Notes: generated by a model not told the origin, from the letters alone. A DNA stretch of 64,000 nucleotides from CAVUFH01 sp963740835 (GCA_963740835.1 CAVUFH010000002.1:372001-436000); one strand, 5' to 3'. Positions 53,496 to 63,025 are shown, counted from the first letter of the stretch. Made by a program: numbers and translations.

Positions 53496-53555
53496 CGCGG
53501 TACGCCAGGGTACTTTTCCGCTGAACCGGCCGCGCACGCGTGCGACGATCCGGCG

Positions 53556-53945
53556 ATGCGAAGAGGTCGTGCAACGCGCCCGAAGCTCGCCGACTACGAG
53601 TCGTTCGACGACTTCTACGCGAACGTGCACCGGCGCGGTGATGACGTGCGCCTGGGCGAGATCGTCGACGGCGAGTACCGGTGGCGCATCATCTGGCTCC
53701 CGCGCACGAACGAGGTCGCAGCGTTCGCGGTCTTCTGGACCGACGAGCACCTGCACTTGCAGCCCGGTACCGACGGCGAAGGCCCCGCGCTCGGCCCGAT
53801 CCCGATGGCGGTACCGACGCTCGTGAACGTCCTCGGCACCGCGGAGTCCGCCGAATCCGCACAGCGCGGCATCGAGGCTTCGAGACGCGCAAGCCTCGAC
53901 GCGCTCCACTCGGCGCTGGCCGCGAACTTCACATCTCCCGGGTGA
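53556..53945 (+). CDS. Hypothetical protein
   Basis: A 129-residue frame from ATG 53556. It has a basic start (RRGRATRPKLADYESFDDFY), a beta region (DGEYRWRIIWLPRTNEVAAF, AVFWTDEHLHLQPGT) and a helical end. Codon bias is good, and the content resembles small actinobacterial proteins of unknown function. No motif recognised. The 130 bp after it before the next gene show nothing clear. Confidence 0.6.
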   Translation: MRRGRATRPKLADYESFDDFYANVHRRGDDVRLGEIVDGEYRWRIIWLPRTNEVAAFAVFWTDEHLHLQPGTDGEGPALGPIPMAVPTLVNVLGTAESAESAQRGIEASRRASLDALHSALAANFTSPG

Positions 53946-54075
53946 TCGCGACCGCGTCACCGATGCACGCCACCTCGAGCACGCGTGAATGGTTCCTCAG
54001 GACGTCACGGCGAAGCTGCCGGAGATCTAGACGCTCATGCAGGGGATCGCAAGGCGTTCGATGGCTCATCGTTCC

Positions 54076-56004
54076 CTATCGATCTCGGTTGTTGACGGTG
54101 ACGCGTACGGCGTCACTCGAATCGCGGTTGCCGGCCGAGTCGACGACAACACTCGTCAACGCGTATTCCCCATTCGGTACCGACGTCGAGTCCCATTGCA
54201 GGATCCACCCGTAGACCGGTACCGCATTGCCGATTGGTGTGTCGCTCCGGCCGGACCCGGACAGATGGAATTCGAGGCGCGTCGCGTACACGTTCCGCGT
54301 CACGGCGACGAGTTGCGTGGATCCGCTGAGTTCGGCGTTGTCCTCCGGCCGGACAATCCTCGAGGTCGCCGACTCTCTTACGAGGCACGCTCCTCGAGCG
54401 TCCAAGATCCACGGCGTGCTCGCTTGCAGCCCCGGAAGATCGATGATCGAAGTCGTGCCGTCGCGGATCACACCGATCGAGACCCAATCGCTGCCGAACC
54501 GACGCAGTCGAATGTTGATCTCGCCGAAATCAGCGCGCAGTGTGGTCGTCGTCGTCGGCGGCAGCAAGTATGAGAACCCGATGCGCACGCACGAGCCGGC
54601 GGGCCGGCGCGACCTTTCAATTGGTCGGATCGCGCCCAAGGCGATGATCCGCGCGTCGGGATGACTTGTGCTGGTGCCGTCAGGCGTGCCGAACCCGTCG
54701 GTGAGGGCGCGGTACGCGCCGGCCGTGGCGCTCACCGACGGCAAGCGAGTGCGGTCCGGGACGATGTCGCGCCCGAGGTTCGCGACGACGAGTTGCTGGC
54801 GGACTTCCGCCCCTTCGCGTAAGAGGCGGTGCGCGTCGCCGAAGATCGCGTTGTGGTTCTCGTAGACGAGCAAGCCGGCGACGACGATCGCCGCGGCAAC
54901 CACACCACGCGAGTTCACTTCCCGCCCGGCCCAGGTCGGGCGGTGTGCCGGGAGCGAGCCGAGGATCACGAACGCCGATCCGACGAGCTCGTACCGAAAC
55001 ACCAGGGCATCCGTGCCCTCTCGGGAGTACGCGAGCCCAAGCCACCAGACGAGCAGCGCCGCGCACCAACTCAGCTCGTGCCGAGCGTTGCGTGGTCCCT
55101 TGCGCAGGCGCCAGATCAGGTTGGCCGCGAACAGCGCGACGAGCATGAGGCCGAGGATGCGGTTCCCGAATGCGAGCGCTCGGAACGAAGCGCTCACACC
55201 GTGCCGGAGATAGTCCAAGTTCTCCGTCGCTGACCTTGCAACAGTTGAACCACGGGACCGCGCACCACCGGCGAGGAGCCACCAGGCAGCCCATGCCGCC
55301 GTCGGACCGATGACGACAAGCCATCGGCGAAGCGGCGCTCGCGACAATGCCGCGTAGACGAGGCATGCGGCGGCACCTGCGACACCGACACCAGAGCTAC
55401 ACAGCGCGAACGCGAGCGCCAGCCCGAGTGCGAGGTCACCGGATGGACTCTCGCGGGTCAGCGGCCACGAACAGAAGATGACGGCGGCGAGAGCAAGCCA
55501 GTGATTGAAAGTCGCAGGAGCCAACGGGAGCGTCGCCGACCACAACATCTCAGCCGCCGCGACGAGCCCGAGCGCCGGCCCGACGCGCGATCGGACGACG
55601 AAGTACATCGTGATGGCGACCGCCGCGAGACTCGCGAGCGCCACCAAGCGGAGAGGAAGGCCCGAACCGAGCCCGAAGATCTCGAGCAGCAACCGATAGA
55701 TGCCGATGGGGACGACGCTCAGATGCCCGCTGTACGGCTCGAAGTAGTCGCCCGGAGTGCTACCTCGTTGGAACAGCCGCCAATCGTCACCTCTGAACTC
55801 GTACGTCCGCAGCTTCTCGACATAGGTGAGAATTGTCGACGCGAGGAGCGCAACGAACGCGGCGTCCAAGAACGAAGGACGAACGCGCCCGGTTCTCGTG
55901 GCCGGCGCGGGTGAAGTGACGCTTCCGTCCAGGATCAACGATGACTCGTCCTCTTCGAGGCTGCTCGACCTTTGCAGACAGGCGGCAGGTCGTCCAGAGA
56001 CCAT
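54076..56004 (-). CDS. Polytopic membrane protein with C-terminal Ig-like domain
   Basis: A 642-residue protein from ATG 56004. After a polar start, the first helix (SFLDAAFVALLASTILTYVE) is followed by YEFRGDDWRLFQRGSTPGDY and EPYSGHLSVVPIGIYRLLLE, an external loop with an acidic DDW pair, then about ten helices. This layout is that of GT-C type glycosyltransferases or related O-mannosyl/lipid-linked sugar enzymes. Residues from about 430 onwards are extracellular; the last 90 (PEDNAELSGSTQLVAVTRNV onward) look like an Ig-like domain. Exact function unknown. Confidence 0.75.
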   Translation of the reverse strand: MVSGRPAACLQRSSSLEEDESSLILDGSVTSPAPATRTGRVRPSFLDAAFVALLASTILTYVEKLRTYEFRGDDWRLFQRGSTPGDYFEPYSGHLSVVPIGIYRLLLEIFGLGSGLPLRLVALASLAAVAITMYFVVRSRVGPALGLVAAAEMLWSATLPLAPATFNHWLALAAVIFCSWPLTRESPSGDLALGLALAFALCSSGVGVAGAAACLVYAALSRAPLRRWLVVIGPTAAWAAWWLLAGGARSRGSTVARSATENLDYLRHGVSASFRALAFGNRILGLMLVALFAANLIWRLRKGPRNARHELSWCAALLVWWLGLAYSREGTDALVFRYELVGSAFVILGSLPAHRPTWAGREVNSRGVVAAAIVVAGLLVYENHNAIFGDAHRLLREGAEVRQQLVVANLGRDIVPDRTRLPSVSATAGAYRALTDGFGTPDGTSTSHPDARIIALGAIRPIERSRRPAGSCVRIGFSYLLPPTTTTTLRADFGEINIRLRRFGSDWVSIGVIRDGTTSIIDLPGLQASTPWILDARGACLVRESATSRIVRPEDNAELSGSTQLVAVTRNVYATRLEFHLSGSGRSDTPIGNAVPVYGWILQWDSTSVPNGEYALTSVVVDSAGNRDSSDAVRVTVNNRDR

Positions 56005-56101
56005 CGACGCGGACCGGTGGCAACAACGTCGTGAAGGTGACCGAGTGGGATCTGTATCGCTCAACCCGGCCTGACGGGTCGTCAGATGTAGCCTGCGCCG
56101 C

Positions 56102-57313
56102 ATGGCGATCGAGATCCCGAAGATCATCTCCGTCGACGACCACGTGATCGAACCGCCCAACGTGTGGCAGGACCGGTTGCCCGAGCAGTACCAGGCCGTC
56201 GGGCCCCGCATCGAGCGGCGCAAGATCAAGTCGATGACGTTCGTCGGTGGCGTCTTCTCGTACGAGGAAGCCGGTGCCAACGAAGAGGGCACCTATTGCG
56301 ACTGGTGGCTCGTCGAAGATCTCGCGTCGCCGCTCACGCGGCTGTCGGCGGCGGCCGGATATCCACGCGACGAAGTCACCGTGAGCCCGATCACGATGGA
56401 CGACATGCGGGTCGGCTGCTGGGAGCCGAAAGCGCGCCTCGAGGACATGGACGTGAACCATGTCGAGGCATCGCTGAGCTTCCCGAGCTTCCCGCGCTTC
56501 TGCGGCCAGACGTTCTACGAGCGCAAGGACAAGGACCTCGCCGACCTCTGCGTGAAGGCCTACAACGACTGGATGCTCGACGAATGGTGCGCGCCGTCGA
56601 ACGGCCGGCTGATCCCGTTGATCATCGTGCAGCTCTGGGATCCGGTGCTCGCGGCCGCGGAGATCCGACGCAACGCGGCCAAGGGCTGTCACGCGGTGAC
56701 GTTCTCGGAGATCCCGCCGTTCCTCGGATTGCCGTCCGTGCACGACAAGAACGGCTTCTGGGATCCCTTCCTCGCCGCCTGCGAAGAGACGAACACGGTC
56801 GTGTGCATGCACATCGGGTCGTCTTCGAAGATGCCCTCGACGTCGGCCGACGCGCCACCGGCCGTGGGTTCGACGCTCACGTACATGAACGCCGCGATGT
56901 CGCTCACCGACTGGCTGATGTCGGGCGTCTTCGAGCGCTTCTCGAACTTGAAGGTCGCGTACAGCGAAGGCCAGATCGGCTGGATCCCGTACGTGCTCGA
57001 GCGCGCCGATCAGGTGTGGCGCGACAACCGAGGTTGGGGCGGCGTCTCCGACAAAGTACTGCGGCCGCCGTCCGAGTACTACTTCGAGCACGTGTACGGG
57101 TGCTTCTTCGACGACGCCCACGGGCTGAACAACATCGATGCGGTCGGCCGCGACAACGTGACGTTCGAGACCGACTATCCGCACAGCGACTCGACGTGGC
57201 CGCACACCAAGAAGGTTGCGGAAGAGATCATGAAGGATCTCGACCAGGAGACCGTCGACAAGATCTGCCGCGGCAACGCGATCAAGCTGCTGTCTCTGGA
57301 TCTTCCTGCCTGA
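56102..57313 (+). CDS. Amidohydrolase (amidohydrolase_2 family)
   Basis: A 403-residue TIM-barrel hydrolase. The metal site starts with ISVDDHVIEPPNVWQDRLPE; the middle VVCMHIGSSSKMPSTSADAP supplies further His, YSEGQIGWIPYVLERADQVW is the conserved block before the last metal region, and NVTFETDYPHSDSTWPHTKK has the late Asp. Members decarboxylate or hydrolyse aromatic acids and cyclic amides. The first motif has DDH in place of the usual D-x-H-x-H. The divergent gene begins 98 bp away. Confidence 0.9.
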   Translation: MAIEIPKIISVDDHVIEPPNVWQDRLPEQYQAVGPRIERRKIKSMTFVGGVFSYEEAGANEEGTYCDWWLVEDLASPLTRLSAAAGYPRDEVTVSPITMDDMRVGCWEPKARLEDMDVNHVEASLSFPSFPRFCGQTFYERKDKDLADLCVKAYNDWMLDEWCAPSNGRLIPLIIVQLWDPVLAAAEIRRNAAKGCHAVTFSEIPPFLGLPSVHDKNGFWDPFLAACEETNTVVCMHIGSSSKMPSTSADAPPAVGSTLTYMNAAMSLTDWLMSGVFERFSNLKVAYSEGQIGWIPYVLERADQVWRDNRGWGGVSDKVLRPPSEYYFEHVYGCFFDDAHGLNNIDAVGRDNVTFETDYPHSDSTWPHTKKVAEEIMKDLDQETVDKICRGNAIKLLSLDLPA

Positions 57314-57326
57314 TCGACACCTCCAC

Positions 57327-57908
57327 ATGAAGCGCGTGTGCGTCTACGCGGGGTCGAATGCGGGCGCACGTCCTGAATACGCCAGCACCGCGGCGCGGCT
57401 CGCGCGCGTTCTCGTCACGCGTGGCATAGGCGTGGTGTTCGGCGGTGGCAACGTCGGGCTCATGAAGGTGGTGGCCGACGCGACGATGGCCGCGGGCGGT
57501 GAGGTGATCGGGATCATCCCGGAAGCGTTGATGGCGCGCGAGGTCGGCCACCGCGACATCAGCGAGCTGCGTGTCGTCCGCTCGATGCACGAACGCAAAG
57601 CGCTGATGGCGGAGCTGTCGGACGGCTTCGTCGCCCTCCCGGGAGGCGTCGGCACGATCGAGGAGATCATCGAGATCGCGACGTGGGCGCAGCTCGGCCT
57701 GCACGCCAAGCCCTTCGGACTGTTGAACATCGACGGTTTCTACGACTCGCTCATCACCTTCCTCGATCACGCCGTGAGTGAAGGGTTCCTTCGCCCGCAA
57801 CACCGGGCGATGCTCCTCGTTGCCAAGGAGCCGGAGCAATTGCTCGACGCGTTCGCGACATGGCAGCCGCCCGAAGTGCACAAGTGGATCGACCGCGACG
57901 AGACCTGA
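57327..57908 (+). CDS. LOG family protein
   Basis: A 193-residue Rossmann-like protein: VCVYAGSNAGARPEYASTAA, VVFGGGNVGLMKVVADATMA, and the signature ALPGGVGTIEEIIEIATWAQ (PGGxGTxxE). LOG proteins cleave the ribose phosphate from cytokinin-type nucleotides or other nucleotide monophosphates. It is 13 bp after the amidohydrolase stop, so it is likely cotranscribed. Confidence 0.93.
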   Translation: MKRVCVYAGSNAGARPEYASTAARLARVLVTRGIGVVFGGGNVGLMKVVADATMAAGGEVIGIIPEALMAREVGHRDISELRVVRSMHERKALMAELSDGFVALPGGVGTIEEIIEIATWAQLGLHAKPFGLLNIDGFYDSLITFLDHAVSEGFLRPQHRAMLLVAKEPEQLLDAFATWQPPEVHKWIDRDET

Positions 57909-57989
57909 AGCGCGAACGACAGTGCTGGCGGTCTGACCGTCGAGTGGGCAGGCTGTAGGAGTGCCACGGTCCGGGGCGGAAAGCCCCGC

Positions 57990-59168
57990 GTGAACTCGCT
58001 CGACGTCCTGCTCATCATCGCGTTGATCCTCGCGGGTGTCGGGGGCTGGCGCCTCGGCTTCGTCGGCCGCGTTTTCGCCTGGTGCGGTGTCGCGATCGGG
58101 TTGATCATCGGCATTCACTACGTGCCGCGGGTCGTGACGTCGTTCGGTGGCACGAGTGCCGACGATCGCGTCACCGTTGCCATCCTCTTCCTGCTTCTCG
58201 TGGCCACGCTCGGGCAAGCAGCCGGGCTCGGCCTCGGAGTCATCGCGCATCGCGCTCCCACGCAGGATCGCGGCCTCGCGCGTTGGGATCGCGCGGTCGG
58301 TGCGACCATCGGTGTTGTCGGCGTGCTGCTCCTCGTCTGGATGTTCATTCCGTCGCTTGCGACCGCGAAAGGCTGGCCCACGCGCCTGGCGCGTGGCTCC
58401 GCGATCGTCAGCATCATCGATGCGGCTGCGCCGGAGCAGCCGTCCCAGTTCGCGGCCTGGGGCCGGTCGATCTCCGACGCGCCGTACCCGTCAGTGCTCA
58501 GCCCGCTCGAGGAACCGCCCGACCCCGGTCCGCCGCCGCAGGGCGCGTTGCCGGCCGACGTCAACGCCCGAGTGCGGCAATCGATCGTGTTGGTGGAGGG
58601 CCACGCATGCGGCCAGATCCAAGAGGGCAGTGGGTTCGTCTACCCGACTCCCGGTCTCGTCATCACAAACGCGCACGTCGTCGCGGGTGAAGACCAGACG
58701 CTCGTCGAGGACCAGGACGGCAACACGCACGACGCGGTCGTCGTCGCGTTCGATCCGGTGCGCGACCTCGCGATCCTGCGCGTCGACACCTTGGATGCCC
58801 CGCCGCTCGAATTGGGGTCCGCCGACTCGGGCGAGTTTGGAGCGGTGTACGGCCACCCGCGTGGCGGCCCGCTGCGTGCTGCACCCGCGCGCGTCGGCCC
58901 GCGCATCACCGCGGCCGGCACCGACATCTACCGCACCAGTCCGAGCAACCGCGATGTGCTCGTCGTCGCGGCCACACTCGCACCCGGCTTCTCGGGTGGC
59001 GCGCTCGTCAACGTCGACGGAAAGCTCATCGGGGTCGCGTTTGCCATCGATCCGGTCCACCCCAACACGAGCTTCGCCATCGCCGACAGCGAGGTCGGTG
59101 CGCTCGTCGACGAATTCGAACAGAGTGACGGCGCACCCGTGGACACTCGCGAGTGCCTCGTCGGCTGA
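57990..59168 (+). CDS. MarP-like membrane serine protease
   Basis: A 392-residue CvpA-type membrane protein with a periplasmic trypsin-fold protease. The first four helices (to about residue 125; LDVLLIIALILAGVGGWRLG and VATLGQAAGLGLGVIAHRA) precede a Pro-rich linker and the protease: His in VITNAHVVAGEDQ, Asp in DPVRDLAILRVD, and Ser in LAPGFSGGALVN. The architecture is that of mycobacterial MarP (acid resistance). GTG 57990 begins the first helix. The similar gene directly downstream makes a tandem pair. Confidence 0.92.
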   Translation: MNSLDVLLIIALILAGVGGWRLGFVGRVFAWCGVAIGLIIGIHYVPRVVTSFGGTSADDRVTVAILFLLLVATLGQAAGLGLGVIAHRAPTQDRGLARWDRAVGATIGVVGVLLLVWMFIPSLATAKGWPTRLARGSAIVSIIDAAAPEQPSQFAAWGRSISDAPYPSVLSPLEEPPDPGPPPQGALPADVNARVRQSIVLVEGHACGQIQEGSGFVYPTPGLVITNAHVVAGEDQTLVEDQDGNTHDAVVVAFDPVRDLAILRVDTLDAPPLELGSADSGEFGAVYGHPRGGPLRAAPARVGPRITAAGTDIYRTSPSNRDVLVVAATLAPGFSGGALVNVDGKLIGVAFAIDPVHPNTSFAIADSEVGALVDEFEQSDGAPVDTRECLVG

Positions 59169-59195
59169 CGCCGGCTGGAGGAGGGAGACGTCAAG

Positions 59196-60370
59196 GTGAA
59201 CGCACTCGACGGCGCAGTCGTTCTCGTCCTGCTGCTCGCAGGACTCGGCGGGTGGCGGTTCGGCTTCGTCGCGCGAGTGCTTGCCTGGTGCGGCATCGCA
59301 GTTGCGCTGGTCGTCGGCTTCCACTTCGTTCCACGCGTCGTCACGTCATTCGGCGGAACGAGCGCCGACGACCGCGTCACCGTCGCCGTCCTGTTCCTCG
59401 TCCTGGTCGCCACACTCGGCCAAACCGCCGGATTCGGCCTCGGTGTGCTCGCACATCGCCCACGGCGCGCGGCCCGCACGTTGCCAACATGGGATCGCGT
59501 CACCGGCGCGACGGTCGGCGTCCTCGGAGTCATCGTCGTCACGTGGGTCCTCGCTCCCGCACTGTCCTCGGCGAAAGGTTGGTCCGCGCGCCAGGCGCGC
59601 GGTTCGGCGGTCCTCGGCGCGCTCGACGACATCAGCCCCGAGCAACCACAGCAGTTCGCGGCGTTGGGGCTCACGATCTCCGACGCGCCGTACCCGTCCG
59701 TGTTGTCACCGGTCGGAGAGCCGGCGGACACGCCACCGCCGCGCGCGAGCGGCATCTCGGCCGAGGACGACGAGCGCGTCAAGGGTTCGACACTGCTGGT
59801 GCAGAGCGACGCGTGCGGTTGGGTCGTTCGGGGAACAGGCTGGGTCGCCGCGAAGGGAATCGTCGTCACGAACGCGCACGTCGTCGCGGGCGAGCACGAC
59901 ACGACGATCGAGGACACCAGCGGACGTGCCTACGATGCGGTTGTCATCGCCTTCGAACCGAAGCATGACCTCGCGCTGCTCCGAGTCGCCGACCTGGAGC
60001 TCGCACCACTGCAACTCGCACCGGCGACTCCCGGCGCGATCGGCGCGGCGTACGGTCACCCGAACGGGGGCGAGCTCGACAGCGTCCCGCGCTCGTCCAG
60101 GACACTGAGAGCGGCCGGTTCGGAGACGTGTACGGGCGCGGCGCCGTCATTCGCCGCGCGGTGACGTTCATCGGCGGGATCGTCGAGGGATACTCCGGTG
60201 GTCCGCTCGTGAACCGCGAGGGAGGCGTCATGGGAGTCGTGTTCTCGCGCCGGATTGACTATTCCACTGTGAGCTATGCGATTCCGGCCGATGACGTCGG
60301 CGCCCTCATCGATGCGAGCGAAGGCGCGCACCCGAATGCCGTCCACAATCACACATGCGCGGCTCGTTGA
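59196..60370 (+). pseudogene. Second MarP-like protease, frame broken by one missing base
   Basis: A close paralogue of the preceding gene: LDGAVVLVLLLAGLGGWRFG, the identical VVTSFGGTSADDRVTVA, HVVAG with the catalytic His in VVTNAHVVAGEHD, and EPKHDLALLRVADL with the Asp. After GHPNGGELDSVP the frame shifts by one missing base near 60088-60092; the next frame continues VQDTESGRFGDVYGRGAVIR, VEGYSGGPLVNREGGVMGVV with the catalytic Ser. Restored length is about 391 residues. GTG 59196 follows the first gene by 27 bp. Confidence 0.85.
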
Positions 60371-60525
60371 GCGGCGGCGATGGACCGCGCATTCGGCGCG
60401 CGCGTGAATCGGACGCTCAAGCGGTCTGCGAGCGCCACGGCTTCACGGCGGTCGGGATGACCGACGGCGACAATGAAGAGGGTGCGCCCGACGTCCGCTA
60501 CCGATGGCCGGGCGCGAGCGGGTGA
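60355..60525 (+). pseudogene. GNAT acetyltransferase with collapsed middle
   Basis: A 56-residue frame overlapping the protease end by 16 bp. Residues 11-20 (PRIRRARESD) resemble the N-terminal start of GNAT proteins, and the last 35 (ERHGFTAVGMTDGDNEEGAP, DVRYRW) resemble the C-terminal strand and end of a GNAT protein. The roughly 100-residue acetyl-CoA-binding core that should lie between is missing. Internal deletion is the best explanation. It is too short to be an enzyme. Confidence 0.55.
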
Positions 60526-60561
60526 CGACCGGACGCGCGCGTGGGACAATCGCGGCTCGGT

Positions 60562-60912
60562 ATGGACCTGAATCACTTGCATCTCGGTGTCGACGATCTG
60601 GACGCCGCTCGCGCGTTCTACGAGAAGCTGGGGTTCCGCGAGGACTGCTTCCACGGTGACGCGATGTTCATGGTGAACGAGGTCGGGTTCGACCTCGCGC
60701 TCGCGCCGGTCGGTCGGGGGGAAATGCCGGAGTGGTTCCACGTCGGGTGCAAGCTCGAGTCGGCGGACGCGGTGCGCGCGTTGCAAGCCGAGCTCTCGGA
60801 CCGCGTGTACGTGCACGGCGACGAGCCCGACTTCGTCTGGTTCCGCGTACGGGATCCGGACGGTTACCCCATCGAGGTGTACTGGGAGCGGGAAGCGTCC
60901 CGCACCGCCTGA
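60562..60912 (+). CDS. VOC-superfamily (glyoxalase-like) protein
   Basis: A 116-residue single-module protein: LNHLHLGVDDLDAARAFYEK with the first metal His, FMVNEVGFDLALAPVGRGEM, and FVWFRVRDPDGYPIEVYWER, where the final Glu is the usual metal ligand. VOC proteins are dioxygenases, isomerases or drug-binding proteins. ATG 60562 is preferred to GTG 60541. It is preceded by the collapsed GNAT gene and followed by the integrase remnant. Confidence 0.85.
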   Translation: MDLNHLHLGVDDLDAARAFYEKLGFREDCFHGDAMFMVNEVGFDLALAPVGRGEMPEWFHVGCKLESADAVRALQAELSDRVYVHGDEPDFVWFRVRDPDGYPIEVYWEREASRTA

Positions 60913-60929
60913 CCACGTGAAAGAGCTCA

Positions 60930-61110
60930 GGTAGCTGTCCCTGAAGCGTCCTGAGTCCGCGAAAGTCCGCGAGTTCTCGCTGGACGGCCTCGCGCACCCG
61001 GTCATGATCGGTCGGCCAGAGGTGGCTGTAGGTGTTCAAGGTCTCGACGGCGGAGGCGTGGCCGCACCTCGCTTGGAATCTGACGCTTACCGTCGTACCA
61101 ACTATCGAGG
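60930..61110 (-). mobile_element. Tyrosine recombinase (integrase) C-terminal remnant
   Basis: On the minus strand a frame reads CGHASAVETLNTYSHLWPTD then HDRVREAVQRELADFRG. The GHASxxxTLxTYSHLWP motif with the catalytic Tyr is the end of phage-type integrases. The preceding part lacks the usual R-H-x-x-R box and is garbled, so only the last 60 or so residues remain. It is a dead element end, with a repeat (60954-60971) inside it. Confidence 0.6.
60954..60971. repeat. AGTCCGCGAAAGTCCGCG repeat, copy 1
   Basis: AGTCCGCGAAAGTCCGCG occurs here inside the integrase remnant, and AGTCCGCGAAAAGTCCGCG (one more A) at 62258-62276. The pair bounds a 1.3 kb segment containing the hypothetical membrane gene and the polyglutamine gene. 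Each copy is itself a tandem of GTCCGCG. It may be an attachment-site scar or the end of a second integrase. Confidence 0.4.
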
Positions 61111-61375
61111 AACTCATCGACGCTTTGATGCCGCCACCACCGAAGTCACCTGGCATACGACCCAAAGGTGGGTGACGAGCGCGGCTTCGGACCCATACAG
61201 AACGGCTGTTGGGCCTCGCCGTATCGCTTCCGATCGGGCATTACGTGCGGTGAGCGCCCGCTTACTGATCCCGATGTGTTGAACGTTGCCTGGGCGTGAG
61301 CGAATGCCTCACCAGATGCGAGCATGACGTGCACCGTCAGCTGAGCGGGCCGACCGGGTCACTACGATCGCCATC

Positions 61376-61924
61376 GTGGGGTGGCAGGACAGTGTGTCGG
61401 CAATCGGCGACGTCGTCACCGCGGGAGCAGTCCTTGTCGGCGGGGCGTGGGCGTACTTTCGGTTCGTGCGTGGTCGGATCTTCGCCCACCGCGCCGAGGT
61501 GGCAGTCGCGGCGGCTCTGCTCCGACCGCCGCTGTCCGGGCTGCGGGTGCAGATCGCGGTCAAGAACACCGGTACGTCGCAACTCCCGCTCGGCGACCTC
61601 CGATTCGTGGAGACCTTCGCCGTCACCGAGGATGATTGGCCGAAAGACACCAACATCGTGTGGGACGATCCGATCATCAGCACGAGGGTGTTGCGGTCCC
61701 ATCAGTGGTTGGAGTCGTCCGAGACAGTCAACGAGGACGTGCTCGTGCCCCTACCGCGCACCAATGCCACGGGCCGGCCGTATGTCGCCTATTTGGTGCG
61801 AGCGCACGTCCCGTCGGCGCGGCGACGCAAGCGCGCCACGCCCACCGAGTGGACTGCGCAGGTGGTGGTCGTGCCGGAAGGCGCAGATGGCGGCAAGGAC
61901 GTGGTCGCGACCATCCCGAGCTAA
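61376..61924 (+). CDS. Hypothetical protein with one N-terminal membrane segment
   Basis: A 182-residue frame from GTG 61376. A hydrophobic start (IGDVVTAGAVLVGGAWAYFR, about residues 9-28) followed by RFVRGRIFAHRAEVAVAAAL is a membrane anchor with a positive flank. The remainder is a soluble domain of strands and turns (LRVQIAVKNTGTSQLPLGDL, RFVETFAVTEDDWPKDTNIV, WTAQVVVVPEGADGGKDVVA). Actinobacterial proteins of this type are of unknown function. It is in the segment between the two repeats, so it may have been carried in with the integrase. Confidence 0.65.
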   Translation: MGWQDSVSAIGDVVTAGAVLVGGAWAYFRFVRGRIFAHRAEVAVAAALLRPPLSGLRVQIAVKNTGTSQLPLGDLRFVETFAVTEDDWPKDTNIVWDDPIISTRVLRSHQWLESSETVNEDVLVPLPRTNATGRPYVAYLVRAHVPSARRRKRATPTEWTAQVVVVPEGADGGKDVVATIPS

Positions 61925-61991
61925 CTTCCGCCTCGCTGAGACGGCGCTCAACGTTAGGCTCGCGTGGCACTCGGCGAGCGTTGGGAGAGTC

Positions 61992-62165
<174 letters not shown>

Positions 62166-62257
62166 CGATCCACCATGTTGAATCGTCGATTTGGGCGGGC
62201 CGACGCGAGTCAACGCCGAGCGGAAGACGCCCCGGAAGCGGTGGTCGGCCCGCGGGC

Positions 62258-62276
62258 AGTCCGCGAAAAGTCCGCG
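62258..62276. repeat. AGTCCGCGAAAAGTCCGCG repeat, copy 2
   Basis: The second copy of the repeat at 60954-60971, in the same orientation, one A longer. The 240 bp around it (62166-62407) contain no convincing gene. Confidence 0.4.
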
Positions 62277-62407
62277 GAATGTCCGTCAACCGTCAACAGT
62301 CACCAACGCGTGCCAACAGTGTTTTCGCAGGTCACGATGCACGCTCGACGCGAGTGTGCAGGGAGTGAGACTGTCCGCGCAGTTCGAGGTCTACCGACGC
62401 GCTGACG

Positions 62408-63025
62408 TCAGCGGGGATCGGGCGCTCCCGCGAAGAGGGACGGATCGACGGTGATGTAGATCGCGCGGCAGGTCGCAACCACTGCATCGCCCGTGCGCAG
62501 TTCGGCACTGATGAAGAGCTTGCGGCGTTCCCGCCCGTCGAGCCGGGCATGAATCTCCAAGGGTTCGTCGACGGGTACGGGTGCGAGATAGCGAACCGTC
62601 AACTCGCCGGTGAAGGCCGGTTCCTGCAGTTGGCCGATGACGAACCCGGTCACGTCGTCGAATGCCGCCGCGACGATGCCGCCGTGCGCACGACCGGGTG
62701 CGCCTTCGAACGCGCGCCGCAGCACGACTTCGGCGACAACCTCGTCGTCGTCGTACCGCACGTCGAGCTCGACGCTCGTCGGGTTCGACCGGCCGCCGAC
62801 GGCTCGGTCCTCAAACCCGCGCCCGCCCAGGACCGACCCGTCCGGGCGGTTCCGCATGAGTGCCAGGCGATCACGTCTCGGCGTCGCAGCGATGCCGCGT
62901 GCGAGCTCATTCGCGGTCTCCGTGACCGCGGCGAGCGCATCGTCCTCGAGCTCATGCGCGGCAAAGGCGTGGTTGATTGCGCGCAAGCTCGCGGCCGCGA
63001 CCTCTCGCGCCTCTTCGGTCCCCAT
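62408..63025 (-). CDS. Hot-dog thioesterase (PaaI-like)
   Basis: A 205-residue protein. The C-terminal half (AFEGAPGRAHGGIVAAAFDD, VTGFVIGQLQEPAFTGELTV, RYLAPVPVDEPLEIHARLDG) is a PaaI-type hot-dog, with the catalytic-type HGGIVAAAFDD helix. The N-terminal half is helical. It would hydrolyse CoA thioesters, fitting the acyl-CoA enzymes of the window. It lies 4 bp after the LLM gene on the minus strand, so they are cotranscribed. Confidence 0.85.
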   Translation of the reverse strand: MGTEEAREVAAASLRAINHAFAAHELEDDALAAVTETANELARGIAATPRRDRLALMRNRPDGSVLGGRGFEDRAVGGRSNPTSVELDVRYDDDEVVAEVVLRRAFEGAPGRAHGGIVAAAFDDVTGFVIGQLQEPAFTGELTVRYLAPVPVDEPLEIHARLDGRERRKLFISAELRTGDAVVATCRAIYITVDPSLFAGAPDPR

